From positions 1-8,501 of the forward strand of contig DGTH01000088.1 in NCBI GenBank assembly GCA_002393705.1: 8,501 bases of DNA. Direction: 5' to 3'. The stretch's first letter is position 1; each line of letters begins with the position of its first letter. This document shows, in pieces, positions 1 through 6,125 of the stretch. The position numbers and the translations under genes were made by a program. Under the pieces are notes generated by a model. That model ran no database searches. It was not told the DNA's origin and was given only the letters and a program-made list of their open reading frames with translations. The DNA comes from Prevotella sp. UBA4341 (GTDB taxonomy: Bacteria > Bacteroidota > Bacteroidia > Bacteroidales > Bacteroidaceae).

Positions 1-17
1 GTGATGCGTACCTTCAT

Positions 18-533
18 TTACAGATTGTTGACGATTGCCTGAATCTTAGCCTTGGTCTCGTCGGTCTTTTGCTCGTCAATCTTGGCAGTCACGATGCCTG
101 TGTCCTCTGCGTGCCAGTAGTTGCAAATGTCATGGTACTCAGCCGTTGCACCTGAGTAAACGCCCGGCGAATAGGACGACATCAGCAGCGCCATCTTCTT
201 TACCTTGGCAGGAGCGTTGACGCAGTACATGCGCTGGATGGGAGCCTGAATCTGAGCGCAGAGCGTGAAATAGTAGATAGGTGCAGCCAGTACCAGCACT
301 TCGGCCTCAGCCATCAGCGGGTAGAGTTCCTGCATGTCATCCTTCTGGACGCAGACGCCATTGCCTTTGTTGTGACAATACTCGCAAGCCAGACAGCCTG
401 CAATCTTCTTGCGCGACACGTTGACCAGCGTCACCTTGTGGCCTGCTGCCTCGGCAGCGTTCTTGTACTCTTCCGCCATCCAAGCGGTGTTACCTTTGGC
501 TCTCGGAGAAGCCTGTAAAATAAGAATGTTCAT
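18..533 (-). CDS. NAD(P)H-dependent FMN reductase-type flavoprotein (iron-sulfur flavoprotein-like)
   Basis: Predicted cytoplasmic flavodoxin-fold oxidoreductase of 171 residues that should bind FMN and take electrons from NAD(P)H; the true substrate is unknown. The N-terminus is a beta strand followed by SPRAKGNT (residues 9-16), the usual FMN-phosphate loop of this family. Cysteines at 47, 50, 53 and 61 form a CxxCxxCx7C cluster, as in iron-sulfur flavoproteins, where it holds a 4Fe-4S cluster. A second flavin-contact motif, APIYYF, lies at 84-89. There is no signal peptide. The ATG at 533 is the only good start, because it places the first strand and FMN loop correctly. Length is near the small end for the family but the protein looks complete. 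It is divergent from the macro-domain gene and probably monocistronic in this window, although only 17 bp are visible downstream. Family assignment is firm; cluster binding is inferred from spacing alone. Confidence 0.88.
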   Translation of the reverse strand: MNILILQASPRAKGNTAWMAEEYKNAAEAAGHKVTLVNVSRKKIAGCLACEYCHNKGNGVCVQKDDMQELYPLMAEAEVLVLAAPIYYFTLCAQIQAPIQRMYCVNAPAKVKKMALLMSSYSPGVYSGATAEYHDICNYWHAEDTGIVTAKIDEQKTDETKAKIQAIVNNL

Positions 534-568
534 AATCGTCTTGTATTTGTTTAGTGATAATTTGAGGG

Positions 569-576
569 CAAAGATA
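569..576 (-). promoter_or_regulatory. Bacteroidota -7 box for the flavoprotein gene
   Basis: Read on the minus strand this is TATCTTTG, an exact match to the Bacteroidota -7 consensus TAnnTTTG, 35 nt upstream of the ATG at 533. No -33 TTG at the usual spacing is evident; a TTTG at 589-592 is only 12 nt away. The predicted leader is about 30 nt. Confidence 0.55.
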
Positions 577-640
577 GTGAAAAATCTGCAAATAATAGCC
601 AGACCGTAGTCTGTATGAACGGATTTTGCCTGATTTTTAG

Positions 641-648
641 TAATTTTG
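641..648 (+). promoter_or_regulatory. Bacteroidota -7 box for the macro-domain gene
   Basis: TAATTTTG matches TAnnTTTG exactly. It would start transcription near 655 and give a leader of about 80 nt before the ATG at 734. A convincing -33 element is missing; TTTTG at 624-628 is too close. The last base of the box is the first base of the dyad at 648-666. Confidence 0.5.
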
Positions 649-666
649 CAGCGATTTTAACGCTGC
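648..666 (+). promoter_or_regulatory. Dyad GCAGCG-N7-CGCTGC overlapping the start region of the macro gene
   Basis: Perfect 6-bp arms (648-653 and 661-666) around the AT-only spacer ATTTTAA. It abuts the -7 box and spans the predicted transcription start, so it sits where a repressor operator would. It is too close to the start site to act as a complete RNA hairpin. Confidence 0.4.
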
Positions 667-700
667 GGGCATTGGATGCACTCGGATTATCATTCTCCTG

Positions 701-719
701 TTTGCACAAGCTTTGCAAA
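701..719 (+). promoter_or_regulatory. Dyad TTTGCA-N7-TGCAAA in the macro gene leader
   Basis: Perfect 6-bp arms (701-706 and 714-719) with a 7-nt spacer containing AAGCTT, ending 14 nt before the ATG at 734. It has the same 6-7-6 geometry as the dyad at 648-666 and begins 53 bp after it, close to five helical turns. It could be a second operator or a small leader hairpin. Confidence 0.3.
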
Positions 720-733
720 AAATTTGACGGACT

Positions 734-1261
734 ATGAACAAGAGACTGAAGATTATCGTGGCAGACATCACCACACTGGAGGTGGATGCCATCGTGAATG
801 CCGCCAACAGTTCGCTGCTCGGCGGTGGAGGTGTGGATGGTGCTATCCATCGTGCAGCAGGTCCAGGACTTCTGGCAGAGTGCAGGACACTGAACGGATG
901 CGAGACAGGTCAGAGCAAGATGACCAAGGGGTATAGACTGCCCGCTAAATATGTCATACACACGGTCGGCCCCATTTGGTATGGTGGTAACAAACATGAG
1001 CAAGAACTGCTGGCCTCATGTTATGACACGTCGTTGAGGATTGCCGAGGAACATGACCTGAAAACCATCGCTTTCTCCAATATCAGCACTGGGGTATATG
1101 GCTATCCCAAGCAGGAAGCCGCCCATGTCGCACTGAGCGTGATATTCAAACACTTGCAGTCAGGTTTCCAAGGCGAAGTGACAGTGTGCTGTTTCTCAGA
1201 GGGGGACAAACACATATATGAGAACGCCTTGAAGGAGTATAAAGACACAAAAGATGACTAG
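734..1261 (+). CDS. Macro-domain protein, O-acetyl-ADP-ribose deacetylase / mono-ADP-ribosyl hydrolase (MacroD/YmdB type)
   Basis: Single-domain cytoplasmic macro protein of 175 residues. The family binds ADP-ribose and removes O-acetyl from ADP-ribose, or ADP-ribose from acidic residues. In sequence order: [20 protein letters not shown] (9-28), with D11 as the expected adenine contact; the glycine-rich loop [15 protein letters not shown] (29-43), with N25 and D35 at the catalytic positions known from E. coli YmdB and human Macro[10 protein letters not shown] (72-80); and the distal-ribose/phosphate loop ISTGVYGYP (117-125). The strand before that loop reads IAFSN, where most relatives have a proline. 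Length fits the family. The ATG at 734 is well placed: the first beta strand begins five residues later. The gene stands alone, divergent from the flavoprotein and convergent with the EnvC-like gene 23 bp away. No toxin-like ADP-ribosyltransferase is visible nearby, so a housekeeping or repair role is likelier than an antitoxin one. Confidence 0.93.
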   Translation: MNKRLKIIVADITTLEVDAIVNAANSSLLGGGGVDGAIHRAAGPGLLAECRTLNGCETGQSKMTKGYRLPAKYVIHTVGPIWYGGNKHEQELLASCYDTSLRIAEEHDLKTIAFSNISTGVYGYPKQEAAHVALSVIFKHLQSGFQGEVTVCCFSEGDKHIYENALKEYKDTKDD

Positions 1262-1284
1262 CATTCTCGCACCACGAAAAACAG

Positions 1285-2907
1285 TCAGCGTCGGAGCCAG
1301 CCTAAGGGGTTGAGCGGGGCCTTGCCCTTACGCAGCTGGAACTGCAGGATGCCGCCGCTGCCAACGGAGCCTATGATTTGACCGGTGCTGACCGTCTGGC
1401 CACGGCTTACGCTGACGGAGCCCAGATTACCATAGACGGAGAAGTAGCTGCCGTGACGGATGATGACGCCGGTAATGCCTGATGCATTGAACACCATGCT
1501 GACTTCGCCGTTGAAGATACTGCGTACGCCGGCTCCGGGCTGGCTCTTGAGGTTGACGCCCTTGCTGTCGAGTCGCACGCCGTGCAGCCCTTCTACGTTG
1601 TACTGTCCGAAGCTGTTGACGACCTGGTATGAACCGACGACGGGCATGGGCAGTCGTCCGCGATTGTTCTCGAAGTTGCCCGTCAGTGCCCGGTCTTCCG
1701 TGTTGTAGTTGGCCACTGCTTCCGTCTCGCGCTTGGCGGCGGCCATTTCGCGCTCGTGGGCTCGCCGTTCCTCGGCGGCCTTGCGTTCGGCGGCCAGTCG
1801 TTCGCGTTCGGCCTCGCGGGCACGGCGTTCGGCTTCGCGTCGTTCGCGCTTTTCGGCGGCACGTGCTTCGGCCTTCAGGCGTTCCTCCTTCTTGCGGGCT
1901 TCCTCAATGCGCTGTCTGTTCTCGCGCTCTATGCGCTCTGCCTCTGCCTTCTTGCGGGCCAGCTCCTCGCGGCGCTTCCTGGCGGCCTCGGCTTCTGCCT
2001 TACGCTTGGCCTCGGCCTCGGCGCGGGCTTTGGCGCGGGCCACTTCCTCGGCTATGAGCTTGTCTATCTGGGCATTGAGGGCGGCGTCGCGCTTGCGCTG
2101 TTCGGCTATGAGGGCTTCAATGTTCTTGTGCTCCTTCTGTAGCGAGGTTACCACCTTCTGCTGTTCGGTCTGTGTGGTCTCCAGTTCCTGGTGGGTCGTT
2201 ATGTCGCGCTTCAGCAGCTGGTCTTTCTTGTCCTTGGCGGCCAGCAGTGCGCCCTGGACGCGCGTGAGTTCTGCCTTCTTCTGGATGACGGCTTCGCCCT
2301 GGGTGCGCTGGTAGGAGGCGTAGTGGCGCAGGAAGAGAGCGCGGCGGTACATCTGGGTAAAGTTCTTCGCACTGAGAATGAACATCAGCTTGCTCTGCAT
2401 GGAGCGGTTGCGGTGCATGTAGCGCAGCGACTTGATGTACTCGCGCTTGTGCTGGTCGAGCTGTTCCTGCAACAGGGTCTGCTGACGGTCCAGGCCGACG
2501 ATGGTGTCGTTCAGGTGCGAGAGGTCCAGCTTCATGGTCTCGATGCTGCGCTTCTTGTCGGCTATCTCGGTGTTGAGCACCATGAGGTTCTCCAGGCGTG
2601 CCTTGACGTCTTTCTCGTTCTTGCGCAGTCGCTGTTCCTGTTCGCGTATCTGGCGCTGCAGCTGCTGCCGCTCGTTCTGCAGACCCTTGATGGAGGGGCC
2701 GGCCGGTGCGGCGGGCTTCTTGCCTTTCTTCTTTTTCTTGCCGGTGTTGGTGGTGGCCTGAGCCGGTTTCTTGGTCTTTTTCTTCTTCTGTTGCTGCACG
2801 GCGGTTGTGGCGGGCTTCTTCTTCTGGGTGCGCTTACGCTGTTGGGCGTAGGGAGCCTGACAGAAGAAGGCCAGCAGCAGTAGGAGGACGAAGAGTCTGT
2901 TCATCAT
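1285..2907 (-). CDS. EnvC-like murein hydrolase activator: signal peptide, long coiled coil, degenerate LytM (M23) domain
   Basis: Predicted exported 540-residue protein that should activate peptidoglycan amidases at division rather than cut murein itself. A signal peptide covers 1-21 (hydrophobic core FVLLLLLAFF, cleavage after PYA). Residues 22-71 form a very lysine-rich low-complexity linker. Helical coiled coil runs from about 72 to 400, including the EnvC/PcsB-like segment around FILSAKNFTQMYRR, then an extreme Ala/Glu/Arg/Lys stretch. The LytM domain is at about 417-540. Every canonical zinc ligand is replaced: the HxxxD motif reads SKGVN (S448, N452), the strand ending in His reads VYGN (N494), and HFE reads QFQ (Q522). 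Loss of ligands is the hallmark of EnvC-type activators. I chose the ATG at 2907 (next ATG at 2904): an in-frame ATG at 2946 would add 13 residues before the signal peptide and overlap the upstream gene. Last gene of the dut operon, 7 nt after DUF4292. Confidence 0.88.
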   Translation of the reverse strand: MMNRLFVLLLLLAFFCQAPYAQQRKRTQKKKPATTAVQQQKKKKTKKPAQATTNTGKKKKKGKKPAAPAGPSIKGLQNERQQLQRQIREQEQRLRKNEKDVKARLENLMVLNTEIADKKRSIETMKLDLSHLNDTIVGLDRQQTLLQEQLDQHKREYIKSLRYMHRNRSMQSKLMFILSAKNFTQMYRRALFLRHYASYQRTQGEAVIQKKAELTRVQGALLAAKDKKDQLLKRDITTHQELETTQTEQQKVVTSLQKEHKNIEALIAEQRKRDAALNAQIDKLIAEEVARAKARAEAEAKRKAEAEAARKRREELARKKAEAERIERENRQRIEEARKKEERLKAEARAAEKRERREAERRAREAERERLAAERKAAEERRAHEREMAAAKRETEAVANYNTEDRALTGNFENNRGRLPMPVVGSYQVVNSFGQYNVEGLHGVRLDSKGVNLKSQPGAGVRSIFNGEVSMVFNASGITGVIIRHGSYFSVYGNLGSVSVSRGQTVSTGQIIGSVGSGGILQFQLRKGKAPLNPLGWLRR

Positions 2908-2914
2908 TGCTTCT

Positions 2915-3763
2915 TTACAGAGCCATGAAACGGCGCAGAATTTCATCTACCGACACTTCCTTATAGCTTGACGATACGTCGGTTCTGGTCTCCCAGCCGT
3001 CGTCGTGCTTCAGGTAGTTCAGCATCATGTCGAGTTTCACTTCCTTGTCCTGGGTGTTGAAGGTCACGATGTGTTCGCAGGGGAAGTACTTGCGGTTCAT
3101 GGTCCGGAAGTCCTCGTAGTCCCAGTTCAGCTGGGTGTTGCCACGGAACTGGTCGTTGTAGATGATGTTGGTCATACGAATGCGGGCGCGGTCCTTGGTG
3201 GCTAACCAGCGGTATTGCATCTTGCCGCTCTCCAAGGAGATGATGGCGTCTTCGCCCGAGAGGTCGGCCTTCATGTTCTTCAGCAGCTCGTCGGTCACCT
3301 TGGTCTGTCCGGGCACGAAGAGCTCATTCCAGAACAGTGCCTGTAGCGTGTAGAAGTTCAGGCCGCTGTTTCTGAGGAAGTCAACCGAGCTGTAGGTGGC
3401 CTTCATGTACTGCTTGTTGATGCGGTCCATGATGAGCACGTACTCGGGCGTGAGCTCAATGCGTCCGGCCTCTACGAAACCGAAGGCCATGAGCTGCAGG
3501 CGTATGCAGTCGTCGCGCTTCATCTTCAGGTTGCCGGTCAGCGTGAGTTTCTGCACGCCTACCTCGATGGAGAACTTCACCTTCGACGTGATGAACTTTG
3601 CGTAGTGCGCGTTGTCGTTCACCTTTTGCAGGAAGTTGTTTTGCTGAATGGTCTCGGGCGTCGGGGGCTTTGGGGTTTCTACCACGGCTTGCTTCGACTT
3701 ACAACCTCCGAAGAGGAACGGCACTGCTATGAGTGCCACCTTCATAATGCTTGTTGCTTTCAT
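2915..3763 (-). CDS. DUF4292 family lipoprotein
   Basis: Predicted envelope lipoprotein of 282 residues; no biochemical role is established for DUF4292. The N-terminus has a hydrophobic stretch ending in LFGGC, with Cys21 as the likely lipidated residue; Phe at -3 is not the commonest choice but fits. After a Pro/Lys/Thr linker (22-37) the body is rich in alternating beta strands, for example VKFSIEVGVQKLTLTGNLKM and the region around AGRIELTPEYVLIMDR, then KYFPCEHIVTF near the end. That layout suggests a LolA/LolB-like curved sheet that could hold a lipid; this is inference. The ATG at 3763 overlaps the TPR gene stop as ATGA, implying translational coupling, so I kept it. An internal ATG at 3745 would leave a shorter but usable signal (276 residues). 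The family is commonly found between a TPR protein and an EnvC-like protein in Bacteroidota, suggesting a joint envelope function. Confidence 0.87.
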   Translation of the reverse strand: MKATSIMKVALIAVPFLFGGCKSKQAVVETPKPPTPETIQQNNFLQKVNDNAHYAKFITSKVKFSIEVGVQKLTLTGNLKMKRDDCIRLQLMAFGFVEAGRIELTPEYVLIMDRINKQYMKATYSSVDFLRNSGLNFYTLQALFWNELFVPGQTKVTDELLKNMKADLSGEDAIISLESGKMQYRWLATKDRARIRMTNIIYNDQFRGNTQLNWDYEDFRTMNRKYFPCEHIVTFNTQDKEVKLDMMLNYLKHDDGWETRTDVSSSYKEVSVDEILRRFMAL

Positions 3764-5502
3764 TGCTTGATGTATTTTTTCTGTTCTATTTTCTTGATCA
3801 GTGTTAGTTTCCGTTCGTCCTTCACCTCCGAATCGTCAGAGGCCTTGGAGAGTGCCTGCTGCCAGTAGGAGAGAGCCTGCTGCATGTCGCCGCAGCAGGC
3901 ATAGATGTCGCCCGCGTGTTCCAGCAGAACGGCGCTGGGGGCTGGGTCGTTCTGCAGCGTCTGGTCGATGTAGATTCTGGCCTCGGCGTAGCGCTGCTGC
4001 TTGAAGAGTATCCAGGCGTAGGTGTCCAGATAGGTTGCGTTCTGCGGCTCGGCCTTGATGGTCTTGTACGACATTTGCTCGGCCCTCTCCAGCTGTTCGC
4101 CCAGCTCGCTGAGGTAGTAGGCATAGTTGTTCAGACAGCTAATCTTGTCCGGTTTCCATACCAGACAGGAGTCGTAGGCCTCGAAGGCTTCGCGCACCAT
4201 GCCTTTCTTGTGAAGCAGCTCGCCCATCATTTCGTAGAAGTCGCTGGCCAGGTCGGGGTTGCTCTGGTCGTTGATGACGCTCACGCCGTTTTGGAATGCG
4301 TCCAGTGCGCTATCGACGTTGTCCTCCCTGTAGTAGGCAAAGCCCTGGTAGTAGTAGAACGCCATGTCGTCGGGGTTGTACTGGCGGGCAGCCTGACAAA
4401 GGCTGATGACGCGCTGCATGTCTTCACGCTCCCAGGCGTCGGCCACGAGCTGCAGGCGTGCGTAGGCATGGTCGGGAGCCGTCAGCAGCACGCGCTCGTA
4501 TAGGGCGTTGATGCTGTCTTTCGGCATTTTCTTCAGTTGCATGTATGTGGCAAACATCATGGCTACTTCAGTGTCGTCGGGGAACTTGTCCGTCACCTGA
4601 TGGAAGAGATTAAGCATCCGTATGCTGTCGCCCGGGGTCTTCAGGCTGTTGACGGCTTCGCGCCGCAGGATTTCCAATCGGGTTTCAGCCTCGAGGTTTT
4701 CGTTCAACAGCAGTTTTATGCTCACCTCGCCTGCCTTCTCGTCCTGGCCCTCGCTGGCGTAGTAGCTTATCATGGAGAGCAGGGCCGGCACGTTGTCGGG
4801 CTCCTCCTTCAGCACGCTCTGGTAGATGTCGAGTGCCTGTTGCTTCTGGTCGTTCTTCAGCAGGGCGTCGGCATACATCACGCGGTAGTAAGGGTCGTTG
4901 GGGTACTGGTCGGAGAGCGACTTCATTTCGGCGATGGCCGCTTTCTTGTTGCCCAGCTGTGTCAGCAGCTCGCTCTTGGCCATGGTCAGCCGCTCATTCT
5001 TTCCGTCCAAGGCCTCGATGCGCTCCAGCGTGCTGACGGCCTTGTCGGGCTGCTCATTTCTCAGGTATAGTTCGTAGAGCATGCCCAGCACGTCGTCGCG
5101 GTCGGTCTCTCGCTTGACGAGTTGTTCCAGGATGCCGATGGCCTTGCTGTACTGCTGGGCGCTGGTGTAGGCTTGGGCCAGCGTCTCGTTGTAGGTGGTG
5201 TTCTCGGGAGAGAGCTCGTAAGCCCGCTCCAAGGAGGCCAGGGCTTTCTCCTGATTTTTCATCGAGCTGTAGTACTGGGCAATGAAGTAGTGGGCCTCGG
5301 CAGCCTCGGGGTTGAGCTCTATGCAGTGCTCGAGTAGCTCGAACGCTGCGTCGTGGTTGCCTTTCTCCCGTTCACAGATGGCTTGAAGGAAAAAATGGTT
5401 GAAGGTTGAATTTGGAGTTTGGAGTTTGGAGGGTTCCTGGGCGGAAGCCATGATGCTCCAGCCTAAAACCACGATCAACATCATCAGTGTACGTTTCATC
5501 AT
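3760..5502 (-). CDS. Exported tetratricopeptide-repeat protein
   Basis: Predicted exported scaffold protein of about 580 residues. A signal peptide covers 1-21 (MMLIVVLGW core, cleavage after ASA). The rest is almost entirely helical TPR units: clear ones include the regions around AAEAHYFIAQYYSSMKNQEK, TTYNETLAQAYTSAQQYSKA, DMAFYYYQGFAYYREDNVDS and SCLNNYAYYLSELGEQLERA, with typical Gly/Ala/Tyr spacing and Pro near repeat ends. No enzyme motif is seen, so it probably binds partners in the periplasm or at the outer membrane. The frame opens at a GTG (5505) followed by ATGs at 5502 and 5499; I used 5502, and 5499 would be equally good. It lies 32 nt after dut and overlaps DUF4292 by 4 nt. The first mature residues (about PSKLQTPNSTFNHF) are encoded by a heptanucleotide array at 5397-5431 that is foreign to the TPR pattern. 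Role inferred from context: assembly factor for envelope or division components. Confidence 0.87.
   Translation of the reverse strand: MMKRTLMMLIVVLGWSIMASAQEPSKLQTPNSTFNHFFLQAICEREKGNHDAAFELLEHCIELNPEAAEAHYFIAQYYSSMKNQEKALASLERAYELSPENTTYNETLAQAYTSAQQYSKAIGILEQLVKRETDRDDVLGMLYELYLRNEQPDKAVSTLERIEALDGKNERLTMAKSELLTQLGNKKAAIAEMKSLSDQYPNDPYYRVMYADALLKNDQKQQALDIYQSVLKEEPDNVPALLSMISYYASEGQDEKAGEVSIKLLLNENLEAETRLEILRREAVNSLKTPGDSIRMLNLFHQVTDKFPDDTEVAMMFATYMQLKKMPKDSINALYERVLLTAPDHAYARLQLVADAWEREDMQRVISLCQAARQYNPDDMAFYYYQGFAYYREDNVDSALDAFQNGVSVINDQSNPDLASDFYEMMGELLHKKGMVREAFEAYDSCLVWKPDKISCLNNYAYYLSELGEQLERAEQMSYKTIKAEPQNATYLDTYAWILFKQQRYAEARIYIDQTLQNDPAPSAVLLEHAGDIYACCGDMQQALSYWQQALSKASDDSEVKDERKLTLIKKIEQKKYIKQ
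5397..5431 (-). repeat. Five-unit heptanucleotide array inside the TPR coding sequence
   Basis: On the plus strand this is two copies of GGTTGAA followed directly by three copies of TTTGGAG, a perfect 7-nt period over 35 nt. Because 7 is not a multiple of 3 the encoded peptide is not repetitive. It lies just after the predicted signal-peptide cleavage site. It is an inverted relative of the array at 5506-5540. Confidence 0.75.
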
Positions 5503-5505
5503 CAC

Positions 5506-5540
5506 TTCAAAATTCCAAATTCAAAATTCCACCTTCAAAT
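5506..5540 (-). repeat. Five-unit heptanucleotide array in the dut-TPR gap, overlapping the dut stop codon
   Basis: On the plus strand the units are TTCAAAA, TTCCAAA, TTCAAAA, TTCCACC and TTCAAAT. Read on the minus strand and aligned unit by unit with 5397-5431, 27 of 35 positions match, so the two arrays are inverted copies of one design. The array supplies the dut TGA (5535-5537) and nearly all of the gap before the TPR start. Confidence 0.72.
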
Positions 5541-5975
5541 AACCCCCGTATGTCCATAGCCGCCGGCACCTCGCTCCGTCTCGTCCAGCGTTTCCACCAC
5601 GCAGAACTGTGCCTGCTCGCAGCGGGCAATGACCATTTGGGCGATGCGCTCGCCGGCACGGATGGTGAAGTCCTCTTGCGAGAGGTTGACCAGTACCACG
5701 CCCACCTCGCCACGATAGTCGGCATCGATGGTGCCCGGGGCGTTCAGCACCGTCAGCCCGTGCTTCAGGGCCAGTCCGCTGCGGGGGCGCACCTGTGCTT
5801 CGTAGCCTTCGGGCAAGGCAATGAAAAGTCCGGTGGGAATGAGCCTGCGCTCCAGGGGTCGGAGCACGATGGGCTCGTCAATGTCGGCCCTGAGGTCCAT
5901 GCCGGCACTCCCGGCTGTGGCATACTGCGGCAATGGCTGTCGGCCACGGTTTACAATTCTAATTTCTACCATCAT
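5535..5975 (-). CDS. dut: dUTP diphosphatase (trimeric dUTPase)
   Basis: Cytoplasmic homotrimeric enzyme that hydrolyses dUTP to dUMP and pyrophosphate, keeping uracil out of DNA and feeding dTMP synthesis. All five dUTPase motifs are present in order in 146 residues: I, AGMDLRAD (24-31); [13 protein letters not shown] (63-73); [17 protein letters not shown] (78-91), with catalytic Asp86 and the uracil-gating Tyr; [10 protein letters not shown] (108-115); [11 protein letters not shown] (135-144). Motif V has Tyr where many relatives have Phe, and His where E. coli-type enzymes have Ser; neither should destroy the nucleotide-stacking arm. Length is normal. ATGs at 5975 and 5972 are equivalent; the first is listed. 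First gene of the four-gene operon, with its own -7 box at 6004-6011 and divergent from dgt. Its stop codon lies inside a heptanucleotide array, so the last residues (GVI) may be recent additions. Confidence 0.96.
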   Translation of the reverse strand: MMVEIRIVNRGRQPLPQYATAGSAGMDLRADIDEPIVLRPLERRLIPTGLFIALPEGYEAQVRPRSGLALKHGLTVLNAPGTIDADYRGEVGVVLVNLSQEDFTIRAGERIAQMVIARCEQAQFCVVETLDETERGAGGYGHTGVI

Positions 5976-5987
5976 TCGTTTAAACGA
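5976..5987 (-). promoter_or_regulatory. 12-bp perfect palindrome TCGTTTAAACGA touching the dut start codon
   Basis: Self-complementary over all 12 bases and immediately 5' of the dut ATG (5975). It falls within the short predicted leader, downstream of the -7 box. Just upstream on the minus strand is AAGGAG (5990-5995), a rare Shine-Dalgarno look-alike 14 nt from the ATG. A protein on the palindrome, or pairing of the leader, could limit dut translation; this is inference. Confidence 0.4.
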
Positions 5988-6003
5988 TTCTCCTTATGAG
6001 GTG

Positions 6004-6011
6004 CAAAATTA
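6004..6011 (-). promoter_or_regulatory. -7 box of the dut operon
   Basis: Read on the minus strand: TAATTTTG, an exact TAnnTTTG match, 28 nt before the dut ATG. With a 20-nt spacer the -33 element would be the GTG at 6032-6034 (a near-match to TTG), which lies inside the DnaA-box sequence at 6027-6035. This promoter is expected to drive all four operon genes. Confidence 0.6.
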
Positions 6012-6026
6012 CTGATTTCTGATGAA

Positions 6027-6035
6027 TTATCCACA
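6027..6035 (+). promoter_or_regulatory. Perfect DnaA-box 9-mer TTATCCACA between dut and dgt
   Basis: Identical to the high-affinity DnaA box known from E. coli oriC. It overlaps the -33 region proposed for dut and lies about 40 bp upstream of the dgt -7 box. No second exact box was noticed nearby, so this is not an origin; a regulatory site is the likelier meaning. Confidence 0.4.
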
Positions 6036-6073
6036 TTTTTACTTCAAAATAAGGTTAATTCTATAAAAAATAG

Positions 6074-6081
6074 TACTTTTG
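6074..6081 (+). promoter_or_regulatory. -7 box of dgt
   Basis: TACTTTTG matches TAnnTTTG exactly, 44 nt before the GTG start at 6126. No clear -33 TTG is found at the expected distance; the region there reads AAGGTTAA. The predicted leader of about 38 nt contains a four-codon mini-ORF. Confidence 0.55.
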
Positions 6082-6095
6082 CACGCAAATAGAAA

Positions 6096-6110
6096 ATGGA
6101 AAATCAGTAA
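6096..6110 (+). other. Four-codon mini-ORF in the dgt leader
   Basis: ATG followed by Glu, Asn, Gln and TAA, in the same frame as dgt, with the stop 15 nt before the GTG start. It holds the only ATG between the dgt promoter and the gene. It may be coincidence, or a leader whose translation affects initiation at the GTG. Confidence 0.25.
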
Positions 6111-6125
6111 ATCGTCAATCAAACC

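Noticed and set aside
551..1003. 150-codon minus-strand frame covering the 5' part of the macro gene
   Set aside because: Overlaps a well-supported macro domain and both divergent promoters; no motif.
1262..1284. Shared terminator between the convergent macro and EnvC-like genes
   Set aside because: Only 23 bp and no stem of useful length; nothing seen.
1709..2314. 201-codon Ser/Ala/Arg-rich frame antisense to the EnvC-like gene
   Set aside because: Antisense of the repetitive Ala/Glu/Arg/Lys coil; its composition is explained by that, and it overlaps other antisense shadow frames.
2191..2883. 230-codon Leu/Val-rich frame antisense to the EnvC-like gene
   Set aside because: Apparent hydrophobicity comes from the complement of Lys/Gln/Glu codons; no start context or domain.
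2908..2946. 13-residue N-terminal extension of the EnvC-like protein
   Set aside because: It would place charged and Cys residues before the signal peptide and overlap DUF4292; the ATG at 2907 gives a normal signal peptide and a 7-nt gap.
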